From: Saururus chinensis
Lineage: Eukaryota > Streptophyta > Magnoliopsida > Piperales > Saururaceae
NCBI GenBank assembly: GCA_035235625.1
Contig: CP141142.1
Location: 25,182,995-25,246,994, forward strand
DNA: 64,000 nt
Direction of reading: 5' to 3'
This document shows positions 11,701-21,869 of the stretch, one piece after another. The stretch's first letter is position 1, and each line of letters begins with the position of its first letter. A program made the translations under genes and the position numbers. The notes beneath the pieces were generated by a model that worked only from the letters and a program-made list of their open reading frames with translations, was not told the DNA's origin and made no database searches.

Positions 11701-14268
11701 TCCATTGGCATCTACTCTTTCCTAAATTCTATGTCTAAAATTTCCACTATAATTGTATTCCTGGTTAAATGGATTATAAATTAAAAGCATACCCGAAACA
11801 TGTCATATAAACTGAAGACTCTGTGCCGTAAAGCACCTTTTCCTTTCTGTCACTTTTCTTTTTGTCGATCCGTTTTCTACTTTTTCCCTATAACTTATCG
11901 CCCATTACTTAGAACCTAGTGTGTGTGCATGCCCACAAACTCAAACTATGGTTCTTCAGCATATATAATTTTATTCCTTTCCCATTTTATTTTCCTTTTA
12001 CCTTTCCAATACAGGTTTTCTTCTTCATTGCATCTTCAACCATTATTTTTAGTATAGTCTATATTTGAAGAATGATCTCAGGTCAATTTTCCTGCATGGA
12101 TCATGCTTCTCACTTGAACCCTGTTACAGAGTTCAATCCTCAGCTACATGCACTTGGTGCATTTTTATTTGGTGTTTCCATCTTAAGGTTTTCGGCCTCC
12201 CAAGGTATTCTGATGACAGGTTCATCCCTAATATTCCTGAGCTTCTTAACTTTTCAATTTATTGTAGAAGAATATTATTCCAGAGTAATACAATTCCAAT
12301 ACAAGTTTTATATGAGCTCCATTTTCTGATCACTGCTCCCTACTATATCAATTTAAATCTTGTTTTCTTTATGCTATACTCAATTTTTTACAACACAAAG
12401 CCTCCTAATCCAAAGAGGGGGATGGAAAATTGTTGCCAACTTGGAGGCATCTTTACAAATGACTTGTTAAAAAATATCAAAGTTTCATGTGCGGCCATCA
12501 TCTCAAAAGGCACCCCTTATAGCTGGAAAAAGGCATAAAAATATCTTAATTTATGTATTTTCCATTACCCCTTGTGTATTCTAGAGCGAATATTTTGTCT
12601 GCAAATAATTATTTACTAACAATGGTCTGCTTAACCAAATAAAACGCAATTAAATACTTGCTAAGGTCACACACTTACTTGAAGTTGTTCTATAAAAGAC
12701 ATCATCCAATTTATAAAATACAAAATATGTTCATATTTAAGTAATTTGGAAACAACTGCACAAATTTCAAAATCCATTGTCAATCTCAATATGCTCCATA
12801 TCCAACTTGAAGAGCTTAACTGACTATATGAATGGAAAAAGTACTTCATGCAAAGCCAGATTACAAACCAACTTGTGCAGAATACCAGGCCACAATTAGT
12901 TTCCTCTTTTGATGAACTACTTTTATTTTACTTATCTATATTAGAATCCTATTAGTAGTTTTTCCTTTCTGATATTTTATCTTGGAAGTCCATTTCTAGC
13001 TTACAAATGACCACTTCTTTTCTTTTCCTTCTCTTTTTTTATTTAACTATCAATTTTCTATTAATTCAGTCTTCCTGGGAGATATGTTAATTGTAATTCA
13101 GAATGGGTGAAAAAGATCCAAAAAGGCATAGACAAACAAAAAGTTCTCTTGAAGTAAACTGACAGTCTTACTCGACACTTGAGCTTAGGAAAATGCTGAG
13201 ATCCTTCACCGTGTAACATTAAATCGGAAGCACTCCTGATTTTTGGATCCTCCCTAGAACTGATTAAACTGGATCCGTGGAAGTCCTTTGAGGCACCGGC
13301 TTCCTCAGTTCTGGCTGTAACTGCAATATCACTTGAAGGCTCATTTTCTAATGCAGGACTGCTACTTGAACGTTTCAAGAATGTAACATTTCCTTTAACA
13401 GCCTGTCTAGCATCCTCATCTTGTTCATGGGGACAGATTTGAGTGGAAGCCAGTCCCTCGATTAGATGTTGACTGCTACCACCTAAAGAATGATCTTTTC
13501 TTTTGACATTTTCTGAAATCTTCATGGTTGGTCCTGAAACTCTTGTGATTTGATAACCACTTCTCTTGTTATAGTTCCTTCCTTTGCTCCAAAGATTCTC
13601 AAGATTTTCAGGAGCAAGAACTTGGGTTCTTCTCTGGGTAACAGCATCCAGTTTTCTAGCCCAATCTGCTGGTTTGGAGTGCATCTCTTGTACTGCTGAA
13701 TCTTGACTCCCATACTTCATAACTAACATATCACTTTGTTGATTTATAGGGGCCACAGAATCTTTTGAGCTCAGAAAATTGCTTTGAGACATACCTACAC
13801 CCACTGGTTGATCGTGAGCACTGGAACCAACTGATGAGTCATGGCCAACCTCTTTGTTGCCATTATCTTTCATTGAAAGGAAGATATATTCGATCAACTC
13901 ATTGACATATCTGATAATAAAAAATTGGTCAGCCAACCACTTGTAAATTGCCAAACAACAAAAGCGATAAAACAATCTGAACATTTTTTAAGAAATCCAC
14001 ATTGTCATGCGTGAGATATATATGACGTCTTCTTTACTCATCATAAAACCAATCTATTGACATCTTTATACAAGGGGCGAGATGCTACTTGAATTAGTAG
14101 CTAATTAACGACAGTATTTGTGGGCCCATCATAGATTTAAACAGATAATTAATCAAAGGGATCAGGAACAAGTGGGAGATTCATACATGTGGGTCCTGCA
14201 ATCACGCATTATGTTTCATTCATCACAAGAGGGTGAAACCAAGGAGCAAATGAAGGGGACCAACAAAA

Positions 14269-14302
<34 letters not shown>

Positions 14303-17300
14303 TCCTCTGCAGATTCACATATGGACTCCTTCACTTAAATAATATACAAACAAATGTTGTGGTGAGAGAGAATCACAAAAAGAAGAGCTTGGTTAAGATC
14401 CTCTCCAATTTCTCTTGCTGAGATGCAAAATAGCCAACCTTGAATACTGCCACTCCACGATGAGTAAAATTAAATTTCCATGTCTAAAACAAGGCTGATG
14501 TTAAGTGGCAAATGAAAGAGCAAGGTTAAACAAGGAAAGAAACTGTTCACAACTTATAAATTTGTCAAATATCATAAGTCCATTTCAACATCCATGAAAG
14601 ATAGTTAAATATGCAAAAGTAAAGTAATCTTTTTTAGAAATCAAATGGATTTGGTCTATAGATACACAAGGAAGGTAATTACTATCAGAGTGAAATACGG
14701 GATCTACAAACTTCTCAATACAATTCTTTCAAATTCAATAACATTTTACCAGACAATAATGACTTGGTAAGAGGCATATTATAGGTATATGCTATATTAA
14801 ATCAGAGTGGCTTTTGTGGTCGTCACCTTTTCCAACTAGATAGGGCAACATTGGAAATCAAGATGTTACTGTTAAGCTGTATACGGACATGCAAGCCCAC
14901 AAGCTCGTTCCATATACAAAAATATATTTTAACTTGCATTTGAAGCTTAGAATTTTACAATGATTGCAGTAAGATCATACTAAGTCATCTAGGACTTTTA
15001 TATTTGGTCAATTTTGATTTATAAAAGAAGTCCACAGATGGCCATTGAAGCCATCGGCTTTTCTTCCCCAACTTTTCTCTTCTCTTGAACTTCAACTTCT
15101 AAGGACGTGATACCTGCATTAGCTATGTGACAATAGATTATAAATGGAAAATTATGTTCTGCCAACTAAGTCAGACTATACCTACTCAAGGCAACATAAT
15201 AGTCTGCCTGACAAAGAGGTGAAAGAAACATCTATGAACAAATTCCTAACCAAGAACCCACATCTGGGTTAGACTTCACTAAGATCTCGATCTAGGCAGA
15301 CACCTAAGGAAAATATAAAATACCTATATTTGAGTGATTAAGTTAGCAACGTCTCACAAATATTTGTACCAGGAAATGGCATATGGCCTTTTGTTTTTCC
15401 AAAACTTTGGCAAGAAATTGGCCAAATTTTGGCAAGGTCTCAGCATATTCTTGTGGGTATCTGATGCAGTCACTTCTAGTTCTTTCTCACCTAGTCTCTC
15501 AATAATTGCACCAAGAAATGTGCCTTAGACTCATCCCACTCTTCCTAGATCATTAACACCTACCATTGGTGAACTTTTACTCCGAGCATTTTGTGGAAGA
15601 AGAAAGAGAAGATACTTGGAAGATTATTAGTTTCATACCATTAAAAAATTCCATGGTCACCTGCCATTTCTACAAATCAAGAAAGGTTGAGGACCCATAT
15701 CGAACTCTAAAAAAGTTGTATTATGAACTAAGGGAGCTACATAATACCCATATTACCTTCATCCATCAAATACTCAATTTTAGATGCTTTTGCAACCACT
15801 TCATCAGACATACGACTGTACAATTTAAGTTTCCAAAACATATTTCTGAAAAGGACTGATCACAGAATCAACCATGATGCTGCTCCCCGTTTGTGCAAAA
15901 CATTCTACCACATAGGGCATAAATAGAAAGTGTTAAAGTCAATTATTTCTTTGTCTACACTGATTTCTGTTTGTCGGAAGTTTTATTGAACTGTTTTACC
16001 CAAGAACCATGTCTAAAACTCAGGACTCGAGTTGAACAAGCCAATTTGTGCAGCTATCTTAGGGCTTGTTTGGACACAAGATTGCTGGGACAATCCGCGG
16101 GGTGGGGAGAGGGGGAGTCAAACAAGGTAGATAGTTGGAACAGGCTGTATTGTTAATTAAATCAGGTGGAAGAGTCTTTGATCTGATTGATTTTTTAAAA
16201 AATCCGGATTGTACACTATTAAGTGGGGTGAAGCACTGTCCCAAAAATCCTTTATGAGACAATCTAAATCTATTCTAAGGCATGGTCTTGCATCCAAAGA
16301 GACTCTTAGTAATCGAGTTTTAGCACTATGGGTTTGTCTCAACCTCTCAGGTTTTGACCTAGAGGTTTCACAGCCTGTCAGGTTAGCAAGATGGATAATG
16401 ATTGAGAGCTGATGGGATACACTTGTTAAAATCATAGACATGAAACACATTAGTGTGAATGAAAAAAAAATTTGGAATATATTAATAGAGCTATTATCAG
16501 ATTCATAAGCTTACCCAAGGAGTCAAACAAGGTAGATAGTTGGAACAGGCTGTATTGTTAGTTAAATCAGGTGGAACAGTCTTTAATCTGGATGATTTTT
16601 AAAAAAACCCGGATTGTACACTATTAAGTGGGGTGAAGCACTGTCCCAAAAATCCTTTATGAGACAATCTAAATCTATTCTAAAGCATGGTCTTGCATCC
16701 AAAGAGACCCTTAGTAATCGAGTTTTAGCACTATGGGTTTGTCTCAACCTCTCAGCTTTTGACCTGGAGGTTTCACAGCCAGTCAGGTTAGCAAGATGGA
16801 TAATGATTGAGAACTGATGGGCCCCTTTCTATATCTGTTGATACACTTGTGAAAATCATAGACATGAAACACGTTAGTGTGAATGCAAACAACAATTTTC
16901 GAATATATTAATAGAGCTATTAGCAGATTCATAAGCTTACCCAGGGCATGCAAAATTCATGACAGGCTGCATTACCAAACAAGTTAAGAGCTCACGAGCT
17001 ATACTCCGAACAAGAGGGCCCTCTTGAGGCTTTAAGGCTACACCTAACACTCCACTCATAAGCCGCTGAAGGACCTGAACGCAAGACAAAATCGGGAAGG
17101 CATGGGAATCACATTAAAGAATCATACATTGACTATAGCATGAATATATAGAAAAATATTCCTAGAAACGAGTCTAAATCACATTAGAAATTAATGGAAA
17201 ATCCACCATTTAACAGTATGATTCAATTCAAAGATCAGTCCGATAATTTCTGTAACCATGCATTTTCATATGGCTTTTGTGATTACCATATACATGCCCA

Positions 17301-18782
17301 CACAAGCTACAAAATTTTGTACCTATAAGAAGATGCCTTTGGTAACATAAAGGTGAATAGATAGCATTAGCACACCATGCAGCAGATAAGCTTTTTACCA
17401 TAAATTTGGTAATCACGATAAAAATAAATTGGATTAAGATGCTCCACTCACACCTTGTACTCGCAATCAGGAGATATTAGAGCTGGATGGAGCTCCTTGG
17501 AAGCAAGAAGATGGTGTTTTAATCTTTCATCTCTTTCATCAAAAGAGAGGGTTCCCATGACATCAATACCAATGGCTGCCTGGTTCCTTCGATAAAGATC
17601 AATGTGATTGCCTACTAGCTCAACCATATCCCTAAAACAGGAAAGCCATAATTACTTTCAATAGCAGAAAAGCTCACAAGCACATACAAAATTGAAGAAG
17701 CTTGCTGATGACTTACAAAAGTAATGTGAAAGCACCTTGTTAACAAATCGACAAGGTTGATTTCCTTTAGCCTTCTGGATACTTCACCAAGAGCACCACA
17801 AATTACAATGCGAATTTGTTCTGGAAATTCCAGGTCAGGGGTAATTGCTGAGTACCACAAATCAATCACAAAATCTTTTAAAATCTTGCCAATGAAGTCA
17901 TCCATGGCAGCCTCTACAAGCGGAGAATCGATTTTTCTCTTCCAACTCGGAGCAAAAGGAAAAGTTGATAGGCGAGGGTCATCCAAACGTAACTGCTTTT
18001 TTTGCAAATGAGACAGATATGTGGGTTTGCGAATCGGTCTAACTCTCCAGCGAAACTCTACTTCATAAGATAAGAGGCGTAATGCAACAAATATAAGGAA
18101 AGCTATGGGAATGTTAGCCCATGTTGATTTACTGGTATCTGCAGCAACATGTGATGACATAACACATTCAGTAAAAAAATAGAGATGAACTTGAAATAAT
18201 TATATTAAGATATGGGCAACTCAATATCAATAAGAAGAAATTTGTCACAAGCTCATTATGAGAACAAGTAGTCTCCTTTAGAACGTCAAATGACTAAATA
18301 CACAAACACTTTTGTTCCTTCTGCATAAAGCCTAATTACTTCAAAGTTTAGTAGCTTTCAAATTCAATATGGTACGACCATTTATTTTCTTTCAAATTCA
18401 ATATCGAGGTAGCTCCCAGGCAATGAGGATTGGTGTCAAGATCCATGCCACCTAAAGTCAATTCTAATATGCACAGTATAGAACATTTTAATCTTCTGAA
18501 GACCCAATTCCACCAGCTCAATCCAATGACAAGAGGGATAAAAATGAAACAGTGAAGTACCCACCAAGAGGCATAATGCATCACAACAACATAAACTACC
18601 AAGCAACACCCAGATCACAACAAAGGTTCCAAGAACACTCACACACGCACAAAAAAAAAAAAAAGCAGTTGGGAATTACGAGACAAGAAGAAGGCAACGC
18701 CGAACACGCAAATCGCCCACCACACCGTCCGGACCTTGGCCTCCTCGACCAGATCCTGCACACTGTCCATCCTCCTCCTCAT
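5717..18782 (-). CDS. PXA-PX-Nexin_C sorting nexin-like protein, 15 exons, 992 aa
   Basis: Exons in transcript order: 18782-18680, 18138-17736, 17631-17454, 17074-16941, 13910-13172, 11339-11239, 11143-10999, 10910-10842, 10732-10687, 10540-10092, 9434-9355, 9253-9118, 8870-8681, 6014-5932, 5839-5717. All introns are GT-AG and the phases close, giving 2979 nt including TGA. Two hydrophobic segments (about residues 20-34 and 42-58) precede a PXA domain (about 105-290, DSPLVEAAMDDFI...). Exon 5 encodes a long Ser-rich, probably disordered linker. The PX domain (about 520-625) contains RRYRNF, part of the phosphoinositide pocket. Nexin_C (about 795-985) ends near FPELQ. There is no RGS domain. 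By family knowledge such proteins are membrane-anchored, bind PI3P and act in endomembrane traffic or contact sites. The start at 18782 is the first in-frame ATG after an upstream stop; 18770 (MDSVQDL) is an alternative. The length and N-terminus match Arabidopsis At2g15900-type proteins as I remember them. It appears intact. Confidence 0.93.
6619..6816. mobile_element. Stowaway-like MITE inside intron 13, 198 bp
   Basis: The left end TA|CTCCATCCGGATATAAGT is an imperfect inverted copy of the right end ACATCTGGACGGAGGGAG|TA. TA target duplications flank both ends (6617-6618, 6817-6818). CTCCCTCCG-type ends and a TA target identify a Tc1/mariner-derived non-autonomous element. It lies well away from either splice site. 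Confidence 0.75.
7400..7630 (+). repeat. Imperfect tandem duplication in intron 13
   Basis: A block running from GTGAAC...TTGCTT(T)AGTAATGTAGTACTAC through a CTCTA..GCAAAAAG(C)TT.GTCT.TGGTA stretch occurs twice, about 130 bp apart, with scattered differences. No function is suggested. Confidence 0.6.
11340..13171 (-). other. Intron 5 of the sorting-nexin gene (1.83 kb)
   Basis: It lies between the donor GTAAGACT at 13171 and the acceptor TTTTCAG at 11340, and separates the linker exon from the first PX exon. It is AT-rich. Open frames on the plus strand at about 12065-12538 have no recognisable similarity or compositional support and are taken as chance. Confidence 0.75.
13911..16940 (-). 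other. Intron 4 of the sorting-nexin gene (3.03 kb)
   Basis: The largest intron, from donor GTAAGC at 16940 to acceptor TTATCAG at 13911. It contains a TC microsatellite (14269-14304) and the tandem duplication at 16114-16943. Plus-strand open frames in it (15566-15859 and two near-identical ones at 16209-16412 and 16614-16817) follow repeat structure rather than a protein family. Confidence 0.75.
14269..14304. repeat. (TC)n microsatellite
   Basis: A TC dinucleotide run of about 36 bp with one TA interruption at 14287-14290, inside intron 4. Confidence 0.95.
16114..16943. repeat. Tandem duplication of the exon 4/intron 4 junction (~405 + 425 bp)
   Basis: Copy A (16114-16518) and copy B (16519-16943) both run from GGAGTCAAACAAGGTAGATAG to ATTCATAAGCTTACCCA. 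They differ by scattered substitutions and a ~19-bp insertion in B (about 16821-16839). Copy B ends on the last three bases of exon 4 (16941-16943) and includes its true donor GTAAGC (minus, 16940-16935). Copy A therefore carries an identical donor-like site at 16514-16509 downstream in the intron. The flank just left of copy A has a CTTAGGGCTTGTTTGGA stretch resembling hAT-type terminal sequence. Confidence 0.9.
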
Positions 18783-19188
18783 CTCCCCCAATCCCCGACG
18801 CCTCTTCTTCAAGCGCAGAGGTTCCTCGCCGGGGCAAAAACTGTCAATTTATCCACTAAAAAGTAACCGAACCCGAGAAAGAGCGTTTTGAGATGCTTCA
18901 CAATTGGGGCCGCTTGGATCGATGGCGGATGGAGAGACAGCAGCAGAAGGGGAGGGGAGGGGACAAAGGGGGCAAAAAGGGAAGGAGTCGCTTCCACGTC
19001 CTTGTGCAGAAGAGCACAGCGCAGAGGGACAGTGGAAACAAATTTTGCGAGTTTTTACTTTGGATTTGCAATTGCTTCCTTCAGTCTACTCACATATTGA
19101 GGGATTAGTGTTTTGTACAAATTTTGGGGATGCATTATTGGCCCAAGGAACGTACGAAAGCCCTTTATCCACACGTATCAATAATATA

Positions 19189-19190
<2 letters not shown>
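18783..19190 (-). promoter_or_regulatory. 5' UTR and promoter region of the sorting-nexin gene
   Basis: Upstream of the start codon the minus strand is GC-richer than the surroundings over about 18783-19010, as is common in plant 5' leaders. An in-frame TAA lies upstream of the ATG at 18782. I could not place a transcription start or a convincing TATA box. Open frames on the plus strand at 18888-19194 overlap each other in all phases and look like composition effects. Confidence 0.4.

Positions 19191-19193
<3 letters not shown>

Positions 19194-19245
<52 letters not shown>
19194..19245. repeat. (TA)n microsatellite, ~52 bp
   Basis: An uninterrupted alternating TA run, preceded and followed by TA-rich imperfect repeats to about 19345. 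Such tracts are polymorphic and often extrude cruciforms. It lies about 0.4 kb upstream of the gene's start codon. Confidence 0.97.
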
Positions 19246-19248
<3 letters not shown>

Positions 19249-20036
19249 CTTATATTATACTAATATATTTTTAATATTAAATATTAATAACTTATGATAT
19301 ATATGTTAATACATATTATATTAATATTTTAATATTAAATCTTAATAACTTACATGCATTCCTTACCGTGTGCTCTTTGTTTGTAAGAACAAAATATGAA
19401 AAACTCTTCCAGATGCCTGAGGGTGTGAGGCTTTTCAAGTGGTGGATGTTGAGTTGCATACTCTTTTTTTTATCTAAATTTTATTTATATAATCTATTGT
19501 ATATACATAAATCAAAGGTGGCAATATATATGATAAATTATACGGTGAGATTTTTGAAGAACGCATTATGGGGCACTTAGCGTGGCCTTCCTTCCCATGC
19601 AATGTATTATGATCCTACAGCATGACCGGTTTGTCAAAACTCAAATAAATTTGCACAAAAGGTTCATTTTGGGACGTGCAAAAATTTGATTCTTTGTGTA
19701 GTTGACTAATCCAAACACACCAGCGTTGATTGATCCCACTCTTACGTAGGATCCATGTGGAAAAGTCACATGGCCACCAAGCCACAAACATTTGGGATGT
19801 GGATGTCAATTTATTTAATTTACTGTACATTACTTTAATATAATAATAAATTATTATTTTTTTAACACTTTCTGCGCAAAGTAAAATTTTAGTCAGATTT
19901 TGTAGCTTCTCATTACTCTATGCTAAAAGATAAATAAAAAATACTTATTATGTTACTTTCCTTAAAGTAAATTGATAAAAAATAAGAAAAAAAATTTGTT
20001 ACTTTCCCCTCAAAGCAAATTTCTAGAGCTTGCACT
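19246..20036. other. AT-rich intergenic DNA without a gene
   Basis: I see TA-rich low-complexity sequence to about 19345, then AT-rich DNA with only short chance open frames, and no terminal repeats. Confidence 0.5.
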
Positions 20037-20045
20037 ATTAGCTAA

Positions 20046-20216
20046 GGATAGTAATATTCCCACAACAAAAGTACCCACAAAAACTCACACATGAGTTTTG
20101 ATTGGCCTTCACAAGTGGGTTCTACAATAAACTCACATGGGCTTACTCATCTTGACCAATCAAGAGTCATGTGTGAATTTTTGTTGTGTACTTTTGATGT
20201 GAAAATATCATTTTCC
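20046..20216. mobile_element. Mutator-type MITE, 171 bp, with 9-bp TSD
   Basis: Long inverted ends: the left arm (GGATAGTAATATTCCCAC, ACAAAAGTAC, CTCACACATGAG, TTTTGATTGG) pairs with the right arm read in reverse. It is flanked by a perfect 9-bp duplication ATTAGCTAA at 20037-20045 and 20217-20225. A 9-bp target duplication with long inverted ends is the Mutator-like signature. There is no coding capacity. Confidence 0.8.
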
Positions 20217-20225
20217 ATTAGCTAA

Positions 20226-21869
20226 GCTTGTCATATAGATAAAACACCACACATCATAATAGGCCATTGGGCCATCGTAGTGTTTGTGCCTCGTGTGTCC
20301 ACAAGGTATCTTTAGCACAAAGAAGGAGAAGGGGAAAAGACACAGGAGGAGGAAAGGTGTCACATCCTAAAATTTTAAATTTTATTTTTAACAAAATATC
20401 AAGGTAAAAAATTAATATTTATGTCAATAAATCAAAACCTTCAACAAGAAATATCTAGATGCCTGCAGCTTGTTTTTCGAACTTACAATTATCAAGCTTG
20501 TTTTTTGAACTTACAATTTCAAATTAGAGTACTTATTAACCGTTATCAAATTATAGTATTAAAGAAATAGGTCTCGTCCAAATACATATCTAGAAACTAT
20601 AATACACACCAAAGTATATAAAGTGGCACTCACGTGCCTACAATCATCCATAATAGCCTAAGTGTTAACATAGAAATAAAAAAAATCTTACATATTATGT
20701 AGCACAAAATGGACGTCCTTCCCATGCACACTTAACCTTCTAGAAGCTTACTCTTCCTATGAACTTACATCACATGGACACTAGGTATATTGTATACCTA
20801 GTGAGATGATTGTTGGGTTGAACATGGCCAAACCAAGGTAGATGTAGTGTCTTTAGTTAAAAAATAATTTAAGAACTACAAGATATATCTCCTCCCTTAT
20901 CAAAAATTAAAAATGAATTTTTTTCTATACTAAGATAACAAAATTCCTATTTGTCCGATGAATCATGCATATTAAAGTAAATAAAAACACAAAAACTTTA
21001 ACATAGAAACCCTCCTCGGAAAAACCATAGAATATCCAGACCAAAATATGCATTATTGTAAACAAAGATTCAAAGTTATTATTTTACAAAGAAAAAGTCC
21101 CACGTGGCTGATTCTCACACTACTCTTATATCACCTCCCTAGTTGTTTGCTTGCATCAGTTTGGTCTTCTCCACCTTGATTACTTCTAACATATCTTCAT
21201 TGTATCTTCTTTAGCATGAATGATCTCCTCATTTGATCTTCTTAGCGACTCTTTAAGAAAACACTTTGTCCTTCAAGTGTGAGTGTGCTATCTCTCTTAA
21301 CTAATTCATGAAACTAAGGCATAGAAATGAATTACAATCACTCTTTTGATTTTTTATTCAAAATCTCATGATGAGTGAAGTTATTTCACTCTTCAACTCT
21401 TTATAGAAGTTTCATACTTTTTCTCTGAGTTCCCAAGGCTTCTTCTCTTTCTCTCTCTCTCTCTTCTTGCATTCATAACCCCTTTTTATAAACCCCCATG
21501 CCAATTAAGGAGTTCTACCTTGAATAGGAAACAAATCCCATATAGAATGCCGAATTTTTTAAAATATGTGTTTAACCAATTGATTGTTTCATAGGACAAT
21601 CAATCATTCCTTATATTGTTTAAACTAGATTGTATGATTATATGATCATTTCATAGGATTGATCATATGATCGTTTCAAATGTCAATCAAATCATTCACG
21701 ATTTTGAAATCATATGAGACCATTTCTAATCGATATCACCACCTGGTGATCGATGGTTCAAGATTTTGGAGAAACTTATGAACTTCATGCAAGGCTGATT
21801 GATTGGGTTATCATTAGTGATCGATCACACTCTTTTGCAAATTCTTATCCATTTGTCTCCTACACTCTC
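20226..21869. other. Intergenic, probably transposon-derived
   Basis: No gene seen. A TGTCACATCC start at about 20357 and a TGATTGATCG-rich tract at 21580-21830 look like decayed LTR sequence; the tract resembles those at 26640-26780, 29390-29530 and 57620-57800. The L35 solo LTR at 21870 inserted into this material. Confidence 0.4.

Noticed and set aside
12065..12538. 157-codon plus-strand frame
   Set aside because: Lies in intron 5 of the host gene, AT-driven composition, no family resemblance.
16209..16817. Two near-identical 67-codon plus-strand frames
   Set aside because: Identity comes from the tandem DNA duplication; no sign of selection on the protein.
17615..18160. Start of the host protein at the ATG at 18160
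   Set aside because: A better upstream exon with the family N-terminus joins at 18138; the ATG at 18160 lies in the intron before that acceptor.
18888..19194. Divergent small gene upstream of the sorting-nexin gene
   Set aside because: Three overlapping plus-strand frames in a GC-biased 5' region, with no conserved motif.
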